The notes beneath the pieces are model-generated. The model was given only the letters and a program-made list of their open reading frames with translations. It was not told the DNA's origin and did not search any database. DNA of 64,000 bases. Origin: Pseudomonas sp. ATCC PTA-122608 (lineage in GTDB: Bacteria > Pseudomonadota > Gammaproteobacteria > Pseudomonadales > Pseudomonadaceae). Every line of letters starts with the position of its first letter. Within the stretch, counting starts at the first letter, position 1. Both the position numbers and the translations under genes were made by a program. Positions 28,381 through 38,232 of the stretch are shown one piece after another. The stretch is taken from the NCBI RefSeq assembly GCF_001952855.1, contig NZ_LPNO01000010.1, positions 82,638 through 146,637 of the forward strand, in the 5' to 3' direction.

Positions 28381-29319
28381 TTAACCAAACAACCAATACC
28401 CCAACGCCGTCAGCACCACCACCGCCAGCACCGGCCGCAGGATGCGATAAGCCTTCGGATGCTTGCGCTTCCACTGCTTGACCACGCCGCTGAAGCTGTC
28501 GCTGAAGCGCTTGCTCCAGGCATACGCCTGGTTGATCCCGCCAACGCGTTCATCATCCAGGTTCTGCGGCGCGGTAGCGCGGCCCAACTGGGCGCTGACC
28601 CAACGGTTGATGCGCGTCATCACGCGGCTGCTCAGCGGGCGTTCGATGTCGCAGAACAGGATCACCCGGGTGTGCTCGGTTTCGTTCTTCACCCAGTGCA
28701 CGTAGGTCTCGTCGAACATCACGTCTTCACCGTCACGCCAGGCATACACCTGGCCGTCGACGAAGATGCGGCAGTCGTCGGAGTTGGGCGTGGACAGCCC
28801 CAGGTGGTAACGCAGGGAACCGGCAAACGGGTCACGGTGCGGGTTGAGGTGGCTACCACCGGGCAACAGGGCAAACATCGCTCCCTTGACGTTGGGAATG
28901 CTGCTGACCAGGGCCACGGTTTTCGGGCACAGCAATTCAGCCGACGGTAACGGTTTGTCGTACCACTTGAGGTAGAAACGCTTCCAGCCCTTCTTGAAGA
29001 ACGAACCGAAACCGGCGTCGTTGTTCTTCTCGGCCGCGCGGATGTAGCCCTCGTCAAACAGGTGCATGGCCTCTTCGCGAATCACTTCCCAGTTGTCCTT
29101 GAGCACGTCCAGCTCCGGAAACTTGCTGCGGTCCAGGTACGGCTTGGACGGCACGGCGGAAAAGATGTACATCAAGGCGTTATACGGGGCGAACAGCGCC
29201 GAATGGTTGACGAACTGACGCAACATCGGCAAACGGGCCTTGCCACGCAAATGCACATACAGCGTGCTGCCGATGAACAGCAGCAACACCGACAGTTTGG
29301 CGGCCAAAGAAAAGGTCAT
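28381..29319 (-). CDS. lpxO: Lipid A 2-hydroxylase LpxO (Fe(II)/2-oxoglutarate dioxygenase)
   Basis: 312 residues with hydrophobic segments at both ends (about 5-22 and 293-311), as expected for an enzyme acting on lipid A at the inner membrane. The aspartyl/asparaginyl beta-hydroxylase core has the iron-binding HRD in SHLNPHRDPFAGSLRYHLGL and a later His in DETYVHWVKNETEHTRVIL. LpxO adds a 2-OH to a secondary acyl chain of lipid A using O2 and 2-oxoglutarate. AGGAG lies 7 bases before ATG 29319. Pseudomonas genomes carry more than one LpxO-like gene, so chain specificity is not known. Confidence 0.88.
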   Translation of the reverse strand: MTFSLAAKLSVLLLFIGSTLYVHLRGKARLPMLRQFVNHSALFAPYNALMYIFSAVPSKPYLDRSKFPELDVLKDNWEVIREEAMHLFDEGYIRAAEKNNDAGFGSFFKKGWKRFYLKWYDKPLPSAELLCPKTVALVSSIPNVKGAMFALLPGGSHLNPHRDPFAGSLRYHLGLSTPNSDDCRIFVDGQVYAWRDGEDVMFDETYVHWVKNETEHTRVILFCDIERPLSSRVMTRINRWVSAQLGRATAPQNLDDERVGGINQAYAWSKRFSDSFSGVVKQWKRKHPKAYRILRPVLAVVVLTALGYWLFG

Positions 29320-29505
29320 GCAGCAACTCCTGGAAATAGGCGTCTGGCCATTAGCCTCCCGTTATGGGGAAACCAGACGTAGCAGCCGGCCATGATAAAC
29401 ACTCCGGGCCTCGGGAAAAACCCGCGCACTCCAACAATCAGCATCTAGCGGTGCGCGATAACGGGCCAATTATGCATAAGGGCCGCGCTATCGCGCTGAT
29501 TTGAA

Positions 29506-30480
29506 TCAAGCCTGGTTTTCCTGATCGGTAAACAAATCGGCGAACAACATGCTCGACAGGTAACGTTCACCGGAGTCCGGCAGCACCACCACGATGGTCT
29601 TGCCCTGCATTTCCGGCTTCTCTGCCAGGCGCACCGCCACGGCCATTGCCGCGCCGCAGGAGATACCGCACAAAATTCCCTCCTCCTGCATCAAGCGCAA
29701 CGCCATGGCCTTGGACTCTTCGTCGCTGACCAGTTCGACCCGGTCGACCATCGAGAGGTCGAGGTTTTTCGGCACAAACCCGGCGCCAATGCCCTGGATC
29801 TTGTGGGGGCTGGGCTTGATCTCTTCACCGGCCAGCGCCTGGGTAATCACCGGCGAGCTGATCGGTTCCACCGCGACCGACAAGATCGGCTTGCCCTGGG
29901 TGTTTTTGATATAGCGCGACACACCAGTGATGGTGCCGCCAGTGCCCACGCCCGCCACCAGCACGTCTACCGCGCCGTCGGTGTCATTCCAGATTTCCGG
30001 ACCGGTGGTTTTCTCGTGGATCGCGGGGTTGGCCGGGTTTTCGAACTGGGCCGGCATAAAGTACTTGGCCGGGTCGCTGGCGAGGATTTCGCCGGCTTTT
30101 TCGATCGCGCCCTTCATGCCCTTGGCCGGCTCGGTCAACACCAGTTCGGCGCCGAGGGCCTTGAGCACCTTGCGTCGCTCAATGCTCATGGAGGCGGGCA
30201 TGGTCAGCAACAGCTTGTAGCCACGGGCGGCAGCCACAAACGCCAGGCCGATCCCGGTATTGCCGGAAGTCGGCTCGACAATGGTCATGCCCGGTTTGAG
30301 TTTGCCGCTGCCTTCGGCGTCCCAGATCATGTTTGCGCCAATCCGGCACTTCACCGAATACCCCGGGTTACGCCCTTCGATCTTGGCCAGGATAGTCACG
30401 CCACGCGGGGCGATGCGATTGATCTGAACCAGGGGCGTGTTACCGATGGAGTGCGCGTTGTCTGCAAAAATGCGGCTCAT
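29506..30480 (-). CDS. cysK: Cysteine synthase A (O-acetylserine sulfhydrylase)
   Basis: 324 residues. PLP-dependent enzyme making L-cysteine from O-acetylserine and sulfide in the cytoplasm. The PLP lysine is Lys44 in [15 protein letters not shown]; the substrate loop is [11 protein letters not shown] (about 70-80), and the phosphate-binding loop is [10 protein letters not shown]. Length and the [13 protein letters not shown] segment fit CysK rather than CysM. AAGGA precedes ATG 30480. Single gene, divergent from the DUF748-like gene. Confidence 0.94.
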   Translation of the reverse strand: MSRIFADNAHSIGNTPLVQINRIAPRGVTILAKIEGRNPGYSVKCRIGANMIWDAEGSGKLKPGMTIVEPTSGNTGIGLAFVAAARGYKLLLTMPASMSIERRKVLKALGAELVLTEPAKGMKGAIEKAGEILASDPAKYFMPAQFENPANPAIHEKTTGPEIWNDTDGAVDVLVAGVGTGGTITGVSRYIKNTQGKPILSVAVEPISSPVITQALAGEEIKPSPHKIQGIGAGFVPKNLDLSMVDRVELVSDEESKAMALRLMQEEGILCGISCGAAMAVAVRLAEKPEMQGKTIVVVLPDSGERYLSSMLFADLFTDQENQA

Positions 30481-30603
30481 AACGGGTCCTTAAGGCAATT
30501 TCAGGAAGGTCCCAAGGGTATGCCTCGTGTTGCGAAGCGTCCAGTCAAGCGAACGTCCAGCGGCTGTAGGAGTCAATCGCCTACACGGATGGAGAAAATT
30601 CCT

Positions 30604-31680
30604 ATGAAACGTCGCTACAGTTGGCCGCTCTGGACCCTTGTCGGGGTCGTGGTACTGCTGGTCGTCCTGGATATCGCCCTGCCCTATCTGGTGCGCAATT
30701 ACCTGAATGACAAACTCGCCGACATGGGCGATTACCGCGGCCAGGTCACCGATGTCGACCTGGCGCTGTGGCGCGGCGCCTATCGAATCAACGGGTTGCA
30801 GATCGTCAAGGTCGACGGCAAGGTGCCGGTACCGTTCGTGAAGGCGCCGGTGATCGACCTGTCGGTGAGTTGGCATTCGCTGTGGTACGACCATGCAGTG
30901 GTGGCGGAGGCACAGTTCATCAAGCCGGAGCTGAACTTCGTCGACGGCGGCACCAACAAGCAGGCATCCCAGACAGGTCAAGGCACCGACTGGCGGGCCC
31001 AACTGAGCAAGCTGTTGCCGATCACCCTGAACGAGGTGCGCATCGACGACGGGAAAATCGCCTTCCACAACTTCAGCTCGAAACCACCGGTCAATATGTA
31101 CGCGACCCAGGTCAACGCCAGCTTCTACAACCTGACCAATGTGGTGGACGTCAAAGGCCAGCGCGACGCGCGCTTCGACGGCAAGGCGCTGTTTTTGGGC
31201 CAGGCGCCGCTGGAAGCCACCGCCACGTTCGACCCCTTGAGCAATTTCGAAAACTTCGAATTCCGTTTCCGGGCCCGGGATATCGAACTCAAGCGCATGA
31301 ATGACTTCGCCTCGGCCTACGGCAAGTTCGATTTCAGTGCCGGCAACGGCGACCTGGTGGTGGAAGCCCAGGCTGAAAAAGGCCAATTGACCGGCTACAT
31401 CAAGCCCTTGCTGCGGGATGTCGAGGTGTTCAACTGGCAGCAGGATGTCGAGAACAAGGACAAGGGCATCTTCCGTTCGATCTGGGAGGCGGTGGTCGGC
31501 GTCAGCGAAACGGTGCTGAAGAACCAGCGTAAAAACCAGTTCGCCACCCGCGTGGAGCTGAGTGGCAACGTTCACCAGCAAGATATCAGCGCGTTCCAGG
31601 CATTTTTGCAGATTTTGCGCAATGGTTTCGTCCAGGCCTTCAACGCCCGCTACGAACAGCCCAAGCCCAGCGCAGACTGA
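30604..31680 (+). CDS. DUF748/AsmA-like membrane-anchored protein
   Basis: 358 residues beginning with a short basic segment and one transmembrane helix (about 8-30, WPLWTLVGVVVLLVVLDIAL); the rest would be periplasmic. The beta-rich repeat pattern (VTDVDLALWRGAYRINGLQI, later NYLNDKL) and acidic/hydrophobic alternation fit the DUF748 branch of AsmA-like proteins, a group increasingly linked to lipid movement between membranes. Function here is not known. Start ATG 30604, with GGAG 9 bases upstream. Confidence 0.8.
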   Translation: MKRRYSWPLWTLVGVVVLLVVLDIALPYLVRNYLNDKLADMGDYRGQVTDVDLALWRGAYRINGLQIVKVDGKVPVPFVKAPVIDLSVSWHSLWYDHAVVAEAQFIKPELNFVDGGTNKQASQTGQGTDWRAQLSKLLPITLNEVRIDDGKIAFHNFSSKPPVNMYATQVNASFYNLTNVVDVKGQRDARFDGKALFLGQAPLEATATFDPLSNFENFEFRFRARDIELKRMNDFASAYGKFDFSAGNGDLVVEAQAEKGQLTGYIKPLLRDVEVFNWQQDVENKDKGIFRSIWEAVVGVSETVLKNQRKNQFATRVELSGNVHQQDISAFQAFLQILRNGFVQAFNARYEQPKPSAD

Positions 31681-31692
31681 AACATTGGCCCC

Positions 31693-31792
31693 TGTAGGAG
31701 CGAGCTTGCTCGCGAAAAGCCCCAATGCGCCGCGTTTATTCAGAATGCACGCGTCATCGTTGACGTTTTTCGCGAGCAAGCTCGCTCCTACA
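31693..31792. repeat. REP palindrome pair (TGTAGGAGCGAGC type)
   Basis: TGTAGGAGCGAGCTTGCTCG at the left, its reverse complement at the right, spanning 100 bases, 12 bases after the DUF748-like gene. Same spacing as 13357-13456 and 26156-26255. Confidence 0.9.
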
Positions 31793-31916
31793 ATTCAGAG
31801 ACTGAATAGCCCGTCTGCGTTCACAGTCGCCGGGGCTGCGCGGTATAGTCGGGGCAAGCTGATTACTCGCCCGCTTCGGTCTCGGACCGTTCGGCGTCAC
31901 GTTCGAGGATTGATAG

Positions 31917-32762
31917 ATGAAGTTCGAAGGCACCCAGGCCTACGTTGCCACCGATGACCTGAAACTGGCCGTCAACGCCGCCATCACGCTGGAGCGGCCA
32001 CTGCTGGTCAAGGGCGAACCGGGCACCGGCAAGACCATGCTCGCCGAGCAACTGGCCGAGTCCTTTGGCGCCAGGCTGATCACCTGGCACATCAAGTCCA
32101 CCACCAAGGCCCATCAGGGCCTGTACGAGTACGACGCGGTCAGCCGCCTGCGGGACTCGCAGCTGGGCGTGGACAAGGTCCACGACGTGCGCAACTACCT
32201 GAAAAAGGGCAAACTCTGGGAAGCCTTTGAGTCCGAGGAGCGGGTCATCCTGCTGATCGATGAAATCGACAAGGCCGACATCGAATTCCCCAACGACCTG
32301 CTGCAAGAACTCGACAAGATGGAGTTCTACGTCTACGAAATCGACGAGACCATCAAGGCCAAGAAGCGCCCGATCATCATCATTACGTCCAACAATGAGA
32401 AGGAGCTGCCGGACGCATTCCTGCGCCGCTGCTTCTTCCACTACATCGCCTTTCCGGACCGCACCACCCTGCAAAAGATCGTCGACGTGCACTACCCGGA
32501 CATCAAGAAAGACCTGGTCAGCGAAGCCCTCGATGTGTTCTTCGACGTGCGCAAAGTCCCGGGCCTGAAGAAAAAACCGTCCACCTCCGAACTGGTCGAC
32601 TGGCTCAAGCTGCTGATGGCCGACAACATCGGCGAAGCCGTACTGCGCGAGCGCGACCCTACCAAAGCCATCCCGCCCCTGGCCGGTGCCCTGGTGAAGA
32701 ACGAGCAAGACGTGCAGTTGCTGGAGCGCCTGGCGTTCATGAGCCGTCGCGGTAACCGATAA
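31917..32762 (+). CDS. MoxR-family AAA ATPase
   Basis: 281 residues, cytoplasmic. AAA+ motifs: Walker A GEPGTGKTML (about residues 33-42), Walker B ILLIDEIDKA (about 112-121), sensor 1 IITSNNEKELPDAF and arginine finger RRC. MoxR ATPases act with a von Willebrand factor A partner as chaperones that activate metal or multi-protein complexes. The VWA partner follows immediately (11-base gap). The client is not encoded nearby. GAGG precedes ATG by 8 bases. Confidence 0.9.
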   Translation: MKFEGTQAYVATDDLKLAVNAAITLERPLLVKGEPGTGKTMLAEQLAESFGARLITWHIKSTTKAHQGLYEYDAVSRLRDSQLGVDKVHDVRNYLKKGKLWEAFESEERVILLIDEIDKADIEFPNDLLQELDKMEFYVYEIDETIKAKKRPIIIITSNNEKELPDAFLRRCFFHYIAFPDRTTLQKIVDVHYPDIKKDLVSEALDVFFDVRKVPGLKKKPSTSELVDWLKLLMADNIGEAVLRERDPTKAIPPLAGALVKNEQDVQLLERLAFMSRRGNR

Positions 32763-32773
32763 GGGCGATTGCC

Positions 32774-33952
32774 ATGCTGCTCAACCTGTTCAATGAAATG
32801 CGTGCAGCCAAGGTGCCGGTGTCGGTGCGTGAGCTGCTGGACCTGATCAACGCGCTGAAACAGCGGGTGACCTTCGCCGACATGGACGAGTTTTACTACT
32901 TGGCCCGGGCGATCCTGGTGAAGGACGAACGGCATTTCGACAAGTTCGACCGGGCCTTCGGCGCCTACTTCAACGGCCTGGAAAAACTCGACGATCACCT
33001 GCAGGCACTGATCCCCGAAGACTGGCTGCGCAAGGAATTCGAACGCTCGCTGACCGACGAAGAGCGCGCGCAGATCCAGTCCCTCGGCGGCCTCGACAAG
33101 CTCATCGAAGAATTCAAGAAACGCCTCGAAGAACAAAAGGAACGCCACGCCGGCGGTAATAAATGGATCGGCACTGGCGGTACCAGCCCGTTCGGCTCCG
33201 GCGGTTTCAACCCCGAAGGCATTCGCGTGGGTGATGCCGGCAAGCGCCAGGGCAAGGCGGTCAAGGTCTGGGACCAGCGCGAGTACAAGAACCTCGATGA
33301 CTCGGTGGAACTGGGCACCCGCAACATCAAGATCGCCCTGCGCCGCCTGCGCAAGTTCGCGCGTCAGGGGGCGGCGGAAGAGCTGGACATCGACGGCACC
33401 ATCGACCATACGGCGCGGGATGCCGGGTTGCTGAATATCCAGATGCGCCCGGAGCGGCGTAACACCATCAAGCTGCTGTTGCTGTTCGACATCGGCGGCT
33501 CGATGGATGCCCATGTGAAGACCTGCGAAGAGCTGTTCTCAGCGTGCAAGACCGAGTTCAAGCACTTGGAGTATTTCTACTTCCACAACTTCATTTATGA
33601 ATCGGTGTGGAAGAACAACATGCGCCGGGGTTCGGAACGCACCTCGACCCAGGATTTGCTGCACAAGTACGGCGCCGACTACAAAGTGATCTTTATCGGT
33701 GATGCGGCCATGGCGCCGTATGAAATCACCCAGGCCGGCGGCAGCGTCGAGCATTGGAATGAAGAGCCAGGCTATGTGTGGATGCAGCGGTTCATGGAGA
33801 AGTACAAAAAGCTGATCTGGATTAATCCGTATCCGAAAGATACTTGGGGCTATACAGCGTCCACCGGGATTGTTCGGGACTTGATCGAGGACCAGATGTT
33901 TCCGTTGACGTTGCGTGGGCTTGAGGAAGGGATGCGCTTTTTGTCGAAGTAA
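32774..33952 (+). CDS. VWA-domain protein (CoxE-like), partner of the MoxR ATPase
   Basis: 392 residues. The N-terminal half is helical; the C-terminal half is a CoxE-type von Willebrand factor A domain with a metal-ion site LLFDIGGSMD (about residues 237-246, DxGxS form of the usual DxSxS), followed by FIGDAAMAPYE. A Gly-rich loop (GGTSPFGSGGFNPEG) separates the halves. It forms a two-gene operon with the ATPase upstream. The replacement of the first Ser by Gly in the metal site is common in this branch. Confidence 0.88.
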   Translation: MLLNLFNEMRAAKVPVSVRELLDLINALKQRVTFADMDEFYYLARAILVKDERHFDKFDRAFGAYFNGLEKLDDHLQALIPEDWLRKEFERSLTDEERAQIQSLGGLDKLIEEFKKRLEEQKERHAGGNKWIGTGGTSPFGSGGFNPEGIRVGDAGKRQGKAVKVWDQREYKNLDDSVELGTRNIKIALRRLRKFARQGAAEELDIDGTIDHTARDAGLLNIQMRPERRNTIKLLLLFDIGGSMDAHVKTCEELFSACKTEFKHLEYFYFHNFIYESVWKNNMRRGSERTSTQDLLHKYGADYKVIFIGDAAMAPYEITQAGGSVEHWNEEPGYVWMQRFMEKYKKLIWINPYPKDTWGYTASTGIVRDLIEDQMFPLTLRGLEEGMRFLSK

Positions 33953-33979
33953 CCCGTTTCCCAGGCAACCACGAACAAA

Positions 33980-34069
33980 TGTGGGAGCGGGCTTGCTCGC
34001 GAAAGCGCGGTGTCAGTCACCGGATATATTGGCTGATACACCGCCTTCACGAGCAAGCCCGCTCCCACA
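33980..34069. repeat. REP palindrome pair (TGTGGGAGCGGGC type)
   Basis: TGTGGGAGCGGGCTTGCTCG and its inverted partner GAGCAAGCCCGCTCCCACA, 90 bases end to end, between convergent VWA and pxpC genes. Confidence 0.9.
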
Positions 34070-34088
34070 CTTTGTCCTGCGGTGGCCT

Positions 34089-35012
34089 TTAGTTTCTGGC
34101 GAAGCGGCGTAAATACTCCACCTGCTGCCGATGCGCCGTCTCCTGCACCACCGGCGCCAACCTCACTTTCTCCCCCGGCAAACACTGGGCCAGCCGTGCC
34201 AGCGCCAATGGCGTCAACGCCCCCAGTCGCGGATAACCGCCAATGGTCTGCCGGTCATTGAGCAACACGATCGGCTGCCCATCCGGTGGCACCTGGATCG
34301 CGCCCAGCGGGATGCCTTCCGAAATCAGCGACGGCCCCTGATATTCCAGCGGCGTACCCAACAAGCGCATGCCCATGCGGTCGGCGCGGCTGTCGAGGGT
34401 CCATTCGCTGTTGAACACATCAAACAGACTCTGCCCGCCGAACTGGCCGATCTGCGCCCCGAGGATGACCTCCAGTGGCGCCTTCGAATCCAGTTTCGGC
34501 AATTGCCCGGCGGACAACTCCCGCATCGCGCCGCCCACACCTGAGTACGCCAGTTGCCCGCCCTCCGCCAGCGCGCGGCCAAAGCCATCCAGCCCACCCA
34601 GTTCTTCACGCGCCACCGTGGCGCAACTGCCCAGAACCTGCGGCGCATCAAACCCGCCCGGCGCGGCCAGGTAAGCCCGCGCGCCGCTGAACGGCTGGGT
34701 AAAACGCAATCGCTGGCCTTTTTGCAGAATAAAGGTGCGCCCCGGGCTGATCGCTCTTTCATCGACATAAGCGCCCAAATCCGCCCCGGCCAATGCCAGC
34801 AGACAGTAATCCTCGGCCTGCACGGTGAAACCACCCAAAGTGATTTCCACCACAGGCGCATCCAGAGAGTTGCCCAGCATCCAATTGGCCCACGACATCG
34901 ACACCCAATCCAGTGCGCCGCCCTGGGTCACACCCAAATGCCTCACACCAAAACGTCCGGCGTCCTGCAACAGGCACAGCGGGGTGCTGGCCTCGATCAA
35001 CAAGCGGCTCAT
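34089..35012 (-). CDS. pxpC: 5-oxoprolinase subunit C (biotin-dependent carboxyltransferase family)
   Basis: 307 residues, KipA/AHS2 family. Together with PxpA and PxpB it converts 5-oxo-L-proline to L-glutamate using ATP. Family features: the N-terminal LCLLQDAGRFGVRHLGVTQGG, then MLGNSLDAPVVEITLGG, and ADRMGMRLLGTPLE. Its start overlaps the pxpB stop by 4 bases, so the three pxp genes form one translationally coupled operon. Confidence 0.93.
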   Translation of the reverse strand: MSRLLIEASTPLCLLQDAGRFGVRHLGVTQGGALDWVSMSWANWMLGNSLDAPVVEITLGGFTVQAEDYCLLALAGADLGAYVDERAISPGRTFILQKGQRLRFTQPFSGARAYLAAPGGFDAPQVLGSCATVAREELGGLDGFGRALAEGGQLAYSGVGGAMRELSAGQLPKLDSKAPLEVILGAQIGQFGGQSLFDVFNSEWTLDSRADRMGMRLLGTPLEYQGPSLISEGIPLGAIQVPPDGQPIVLLNDRQTIGGYPRLGALTPLALARLAQCLPGEKVRLAPVVQETAHRQQVEYLRRFARN

Positions 35013-35713
35013 GCCTGGGCCTCCAACGGTGTGTCATCGCCACCCAGGTTGATGAATTCGCTATGGCTGACCGCTTCGTAACGCACGGTGTCCCCCGGCT
35101 GCATCAGGCTGTAGCCCTCGCGCTCTCGATCAAACAGCTTGGCCGGTGTGCGGCCGATCAGGTTCCAGCCGCCCGGCGATACCACCGGATAGGCCGCCGT
35201 TTGCCGCTCGGCGATCCCCACGCTGCCCGCCGCCACCCGCTTGCGCGGCGTATTGAGCCGAGGTGCTGCGAGCAGTTCGTCCACCAGGCCCATAAAGGCA
35301 AACCCCGGGGCAAAGCCCAAGGCGAAGACCTGGTACTCGTGCTGGCTGTGGCGGCGGATCACCTCCTCCACCGCCAGCCCACTGCGCTGGGCGAGTAACG
35401 GCAGCTCGGGGCCGACACTCAAGTCATACCAGACCGGCAACACATGGCATTGCCCGCTCCCCTTGGGCTCTGGTTGCAGTGCTTTAAGCGCCTGATCGAT
35501 CAGCTCCCGCGCCTGGGCCGGGCTCAGCGCCATCAGGTCGTAATGCACCATCAGGGTCGTGTAGGACGGCACCAGGTCCACCAGCGCCGCGCCAAAACCT
35601 TCCCGCAAACGGCGGGTGGCGGCGAGCATCCAGGGCATGTTGTCTTCGGCGATCACATCAAACAGGCGCACCATCAGGCTGTCGATGGCTACGACTTCAA
35701 TCCGTGGTTTCAT
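35009..35713 (-). CDS. pxpB: 5-oxoprolinase subunit B
   Basis: 234 residues, KipI/AHS1 family, cyclophilin-like beta fold. Visible: [17 protein letters not shown] near residue 90, the [13 protein letters not shown] segment and [20 protein letters not shown], ending with the [10 protein letters not shown] and [11 protein letters not shown] motifs. Works with PxpC as the ATP-dependent part of 5-oxoprolinase. It overlaps pxpA by 4 bases upstream and pxpC by 4 bases downstream. Confidence 0.93.
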   Translation of the reverse strand: MKPRIEVVAIDSLMVRLFDVIAEDNMPWMLAATRRLREGFGAALVDLVPSYTTLMVHYDLMALSPAQARELIDQALKALQPEPKGSGQCHVLPVWYDLSVGPELPLLAQRSGLAVEEVIRRHSQHEYQVFALGFAPGFAFMGLVDELLAAPRLNTPRKRVAAGSVGIAERQTAAYPVVSPGGWNLIGRTPAKLFDREREGYSLMQPGDTVRYEAVSHSEFINLGGDDTPLEAQA

Positions 35714-36453
35714 GCTGGGGTCAACGCCTCGCGGATGCGCTGCACGGCGGCCACCGAGCTGGCGTTATCGCCGTGTACACACAAGGTATTGGCCTGCAGG
35801 TGCAACGGGCTGCCGTCGCTGGCGACCAGGTGCTCACCGCGAGCAATGATCAAGGCTTGCTGGATGATCTTTTCCGGATCGTGATGCACCGCCCCCGGCA
35901 ACTGGCGGGAGACCAGATGCCCGGCACTGTCATAGGCACGGTCGGCGAAGGCTTCGAACCACAGGGTCACGCCATATTCGTCACCCAGGGCCTGGGCGGC
36001 GCTGTTGTCGCGGGTGGCCATCAGCATCAAGGGCAGGCTGGCGTCGTAGGCCGCCACGGCCTGGATCACCGCGCGCAATTGCGCCGGCTTGGCCATCATG
36101 TCGTTGTACATCGCACCATGGGGTTTGACGTAGCTGACCCGCCCACCCTGAGCCCGGCAAATGCCGTCGAGGGCGCCAATCTGATAATGCAACAGGTCCT
36201 GGATTTCCTGTGGGGTGTAGGCCATGGAACGGCGGCCGAAACCCACCAGGTCCTGGTACGCCGGGTGCGCACCCACCTGCACGCCATGCTCGAAGGCCAG
36301 GCTGACGGTCTTGCGCATGATGCTCGGGTCGCCCGCATGAAAACCGCAGGCAACGTTGGCGCAGTCAATGAACGGCATGACCTCGGCGTCCAGACCCAAG
36401 GTCCAGTTGCCAAAGCTTTCGCCGATGTCGCAGTTCAATAGCAGGCGGCTCAC
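35710..36453 (-). CDS. pxpA: 5-oxoprolinase subunit A (LamB/YcsF family)
   Basis: 247 residues, PHP-like TIM-barrel protein. Starts [19 protein letters not shown], the family signature, followed by [11 protein letters not shown] and [11 protein letters not shown]; the conserved Asp/His residues form the catalytic site. Start is a GTG at 36453 with AGGAG 7 bases upstream; more upstream in-frame residues do not look like the family. First gene of pxpABC, divergent from a LysR regulator that probably controls it. Confidence 0.92.
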   Translation of the reverse strand: MSRLLLNCDIGESFGNWTLGLDAEVMPFIDCANVACGFHAGDPSIMRKTVSLAFEHGVQVGAHPAYQDLVGFGRRSMAYTPQEIQDLLHYQIGALDGICRAQGGRVSYVKPHGAMYNDMMAKPAQLRAVIQAVAAYDASLPLMLMATRDNSAAQALGDEYGVTLWFEAFADRAYDSAGHLVSRQLPGAVHHDPEKIIQQALIIARGEHLVASDGSPLHLQANTLCVHGDNASSVAAVQRIREALTPA

Positions 36454-36629
36454 GGTAGGGCTCCTGTAGGCTTTATTTTTTTGTAGTGTGGGATCTTTTA
36501 CCAAGATCTCGCAACGATGTTGTCCCGAGCCCCAACGACGCTTATCGTGAGACAGCTCGATTTTTGGCGGTTGCGGCACGCTGCGTCCAACTAATAAAAA
36601 ACAATCCATGCATAAGAAAAGTTGATCCC

Positions 36630-37568
36630 ATGAATTTGAAGTTCCTCGAAACCTTCGTCTGGGTGGCCAAGCTCAAGAGCTTTCGCCTCACGGCAGAGAA
36701 GCTGTTCACTACCCAGGCCTCGATCTCCAGCCGCATCGCCGTGTTGGAAAGCGAATTGGGGGTGAAGCTGTTCCTGCGCGATTCCCGAGGTGTGAGCCTG
36801 ACGCCGGAAGGCTTGAAGGTGCTCGATTATGCCGAGCAGATGATGGCGACCATGCAAGGGCTCAAGCAGTCCCTGGAAACCACCAGCAGCAAGGTCGGGC
36901 GCATCCGCATCGGGGTGATGGACACGGTGATCCACACCTGGCTGAGCGCGCTGGTGGCAGAACTGACGGACAACTTTCCGCGGGTAGAAATCGAGTTGGT
37001 CGCCGATACCGCGCTGAACCTCTGCGATCAGTTGCAAAAAGGCTTTCTCGACCTGATCCTGCAAACCGACCTGCTGCGCCAGGAAACCTTGCGCAGCCTG
37101 GAACTGGCCAGCCACCCAATGGGCTGGATCGTCGCCAGCCACTCGATCTACAACCGTGACTACGCGTCCCTCGCCGAACTGGCCCAGGAGCGCATCATCA
37201 CCTACTCGAAAAACTCCTGTCCGCACCAGGATGTGCTCAGCCTGATGCAGGCTAACGGCGTATCCGCCCCACGGATGAACTGTGTGAACTCGGTATCAGC
37301 GATCACCCGCCTGCTGCGGGACGGGTTCGGGATTGGTGCGTTCCCGCCCGTATTGGTCAGCGAAGAGCTGGCACGAGGAGAATTGACCATGCTACCCATG
37401 GAACAACGACCGCCGAACCTGCAAGTGGTGGTGTCGTGGCGAGTGGGCGTGGAATTGGTGGAGGAGATTGTGGCGCTGTGCCAGAGCGTGGTGGGGCGGT
37501 ATGCGCAGAAGGTCGGCGAGGGTTTGATGGTGCTGAGCAAACCCATGCCACTGAAGGAACCGATTTAA
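36630..37568 (+). CDS. LysR-type regulator, probable regulator of pxpABC
   Basis: 312 residues. N-terminal winged helix-turn-helix is clear ([20 protein letters not shown], then [20 protein letters not shown]), followed by an effector domain with [14 protein letters not shown]. It is divergent from pxpA with about 176 bases between, the standard layout for a LysR regulator and its target operon; the inducer could be 5-oxoproline, but that is inference. A REP pair follows four bases after the stop. Confidence 0.9.
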   Translation: MNLKFLETFVWVAKLKSFRLTAEKLFTTQASISSRIAVLESELGVKLFLRDSRGVSLTPEGLKVLDYAEQMMATMQGLKQSLETTSSKVGRIRIGVMDTVIHTWLSALVAELTDNFPRVEIELVADTALNLCDQLQKGFLDLILQTDLLRQETLRSLELASHPMGWIVASHSIYNRDYASLAELAQERIITYSKNSCPHQDVLSLMQANGVSAPRMNCVNSVSAITRLLRDGFGIGAFPPVLVSEELARGELTMLPMEQRPPNLQVVVSWRVGVELVEEIVALCQSVVGRYAQKVGEGLMVLSKPMPLKEPI

Positions 37569-37571
37569 AAC

Positions 37572-37660
37572 TGTGGGAGCGGGCTTGCTCGCGAATGCGG
37601 TGTACCAGCCAACCTATATGTCACTGACGCACCGCATTCGCGAGCAAGCCCGCTCCCACA
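37572..37660. repeat. REP palindrome pair (TGTGGGAGCGGGC type)
   Basis: TGTGGGAGCGGGCTTGCTCG, inner GAATGCGGTG/CACCGCATTC pairing, and the inverted partner ending CCGCTCCCACA. Lies between the convergent LysR and DUF2937 genes. Confidence 0.9.
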
Positions 37661-37678
37661 ATTTGACCGCGTCAGCCT

Positions 37679-38221
37679 TTAAAGCCCCTTGAGGTCCCGC
37701 TCTTCAATCGGCCGGCTCTGGCGTAGGCGCTTGCCGCCCAACACCACCCAGTCGATCAGGCGGAACAGGCATTCCAGGCCAAACGACAACAGCATCGCGC
37801 CGCCCAGGCCCCAGCCCATGGCTTCCGGGGTCAGCAACAGCATGTAGCTGTAGCCGTTCCAGGTTTCCTGGCGAATCGCCGGGTCGGCGGCCACGGCCAC
37901 TTGCAGCGCGCGGATGTACCACGGGCCCTGCATCGCCTGGAACTGTTTATCCAGCGCCACCTGGCGGTCGAGCAACGTGCCCAGGCTGTTGGCATCGCTG
38001 CGAAAAACCGGGTCGTCACTGGCACGGTAGTGGGCCACCAGCGCCTGCAAGTCACCGTTGAAGAACTGCTGCGCCGTGGCATCAAAGCCACGCAGGCCGG
38101 TCTGGGCCTCGATCAGGTGGGCTTCGACGCGCTTGGCGTAGTCACTGATAAACCCCGGTACCTGCACACCGACCAACAGACCCACGGCAAACAACACCAG
38201 TCGCAAATAGCTGAGCAACAT
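37679..38221 (-). CDS. DUF2937-family membrane protein
   Basis: 180 residues with an N-terminal transmembrane helix (about 5-22, YLRLVLFAVGLLVGVQVPGF) and a second near residue 145 (GWGLGGAMLLSFGLECLFRL); the middle part, with conserved charged and aromatic residues, would be periplasmic. The pattern fits the DUF2937 family, which has no assigned function. ATG 38221 has AAGGA 8 bases upstream. It follows the amidotransferase gene by 11 bases, likely one operon. Confidence 0.78.
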   Translation of the reverse strand: MLLSYLRLVLFAVGLLVGVQVPGFISDYAKRVEAHLIEAQTGLRGFDATAQQFFNGDLQALVAHYRASDDPVFRSDANSLGTLLDRQVALDKQFQAMQGPWYIRALQVAVAADPAIRQETWNGYSYMLLLTPEAMGWGLGGAMLLSFGLECLFRLIDWVVLGGKRLRQSRPIEERDLKGL

Positions 38222-38232
38222 ATTCGACGTCC

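Noticed and set aside
29803..30603. In-frame plus-strand extension upstream of the DUF748-like gene
   Set aside because: It would overlap cysK on the other strand; ATG 30604 fits a membrane-anchored start.
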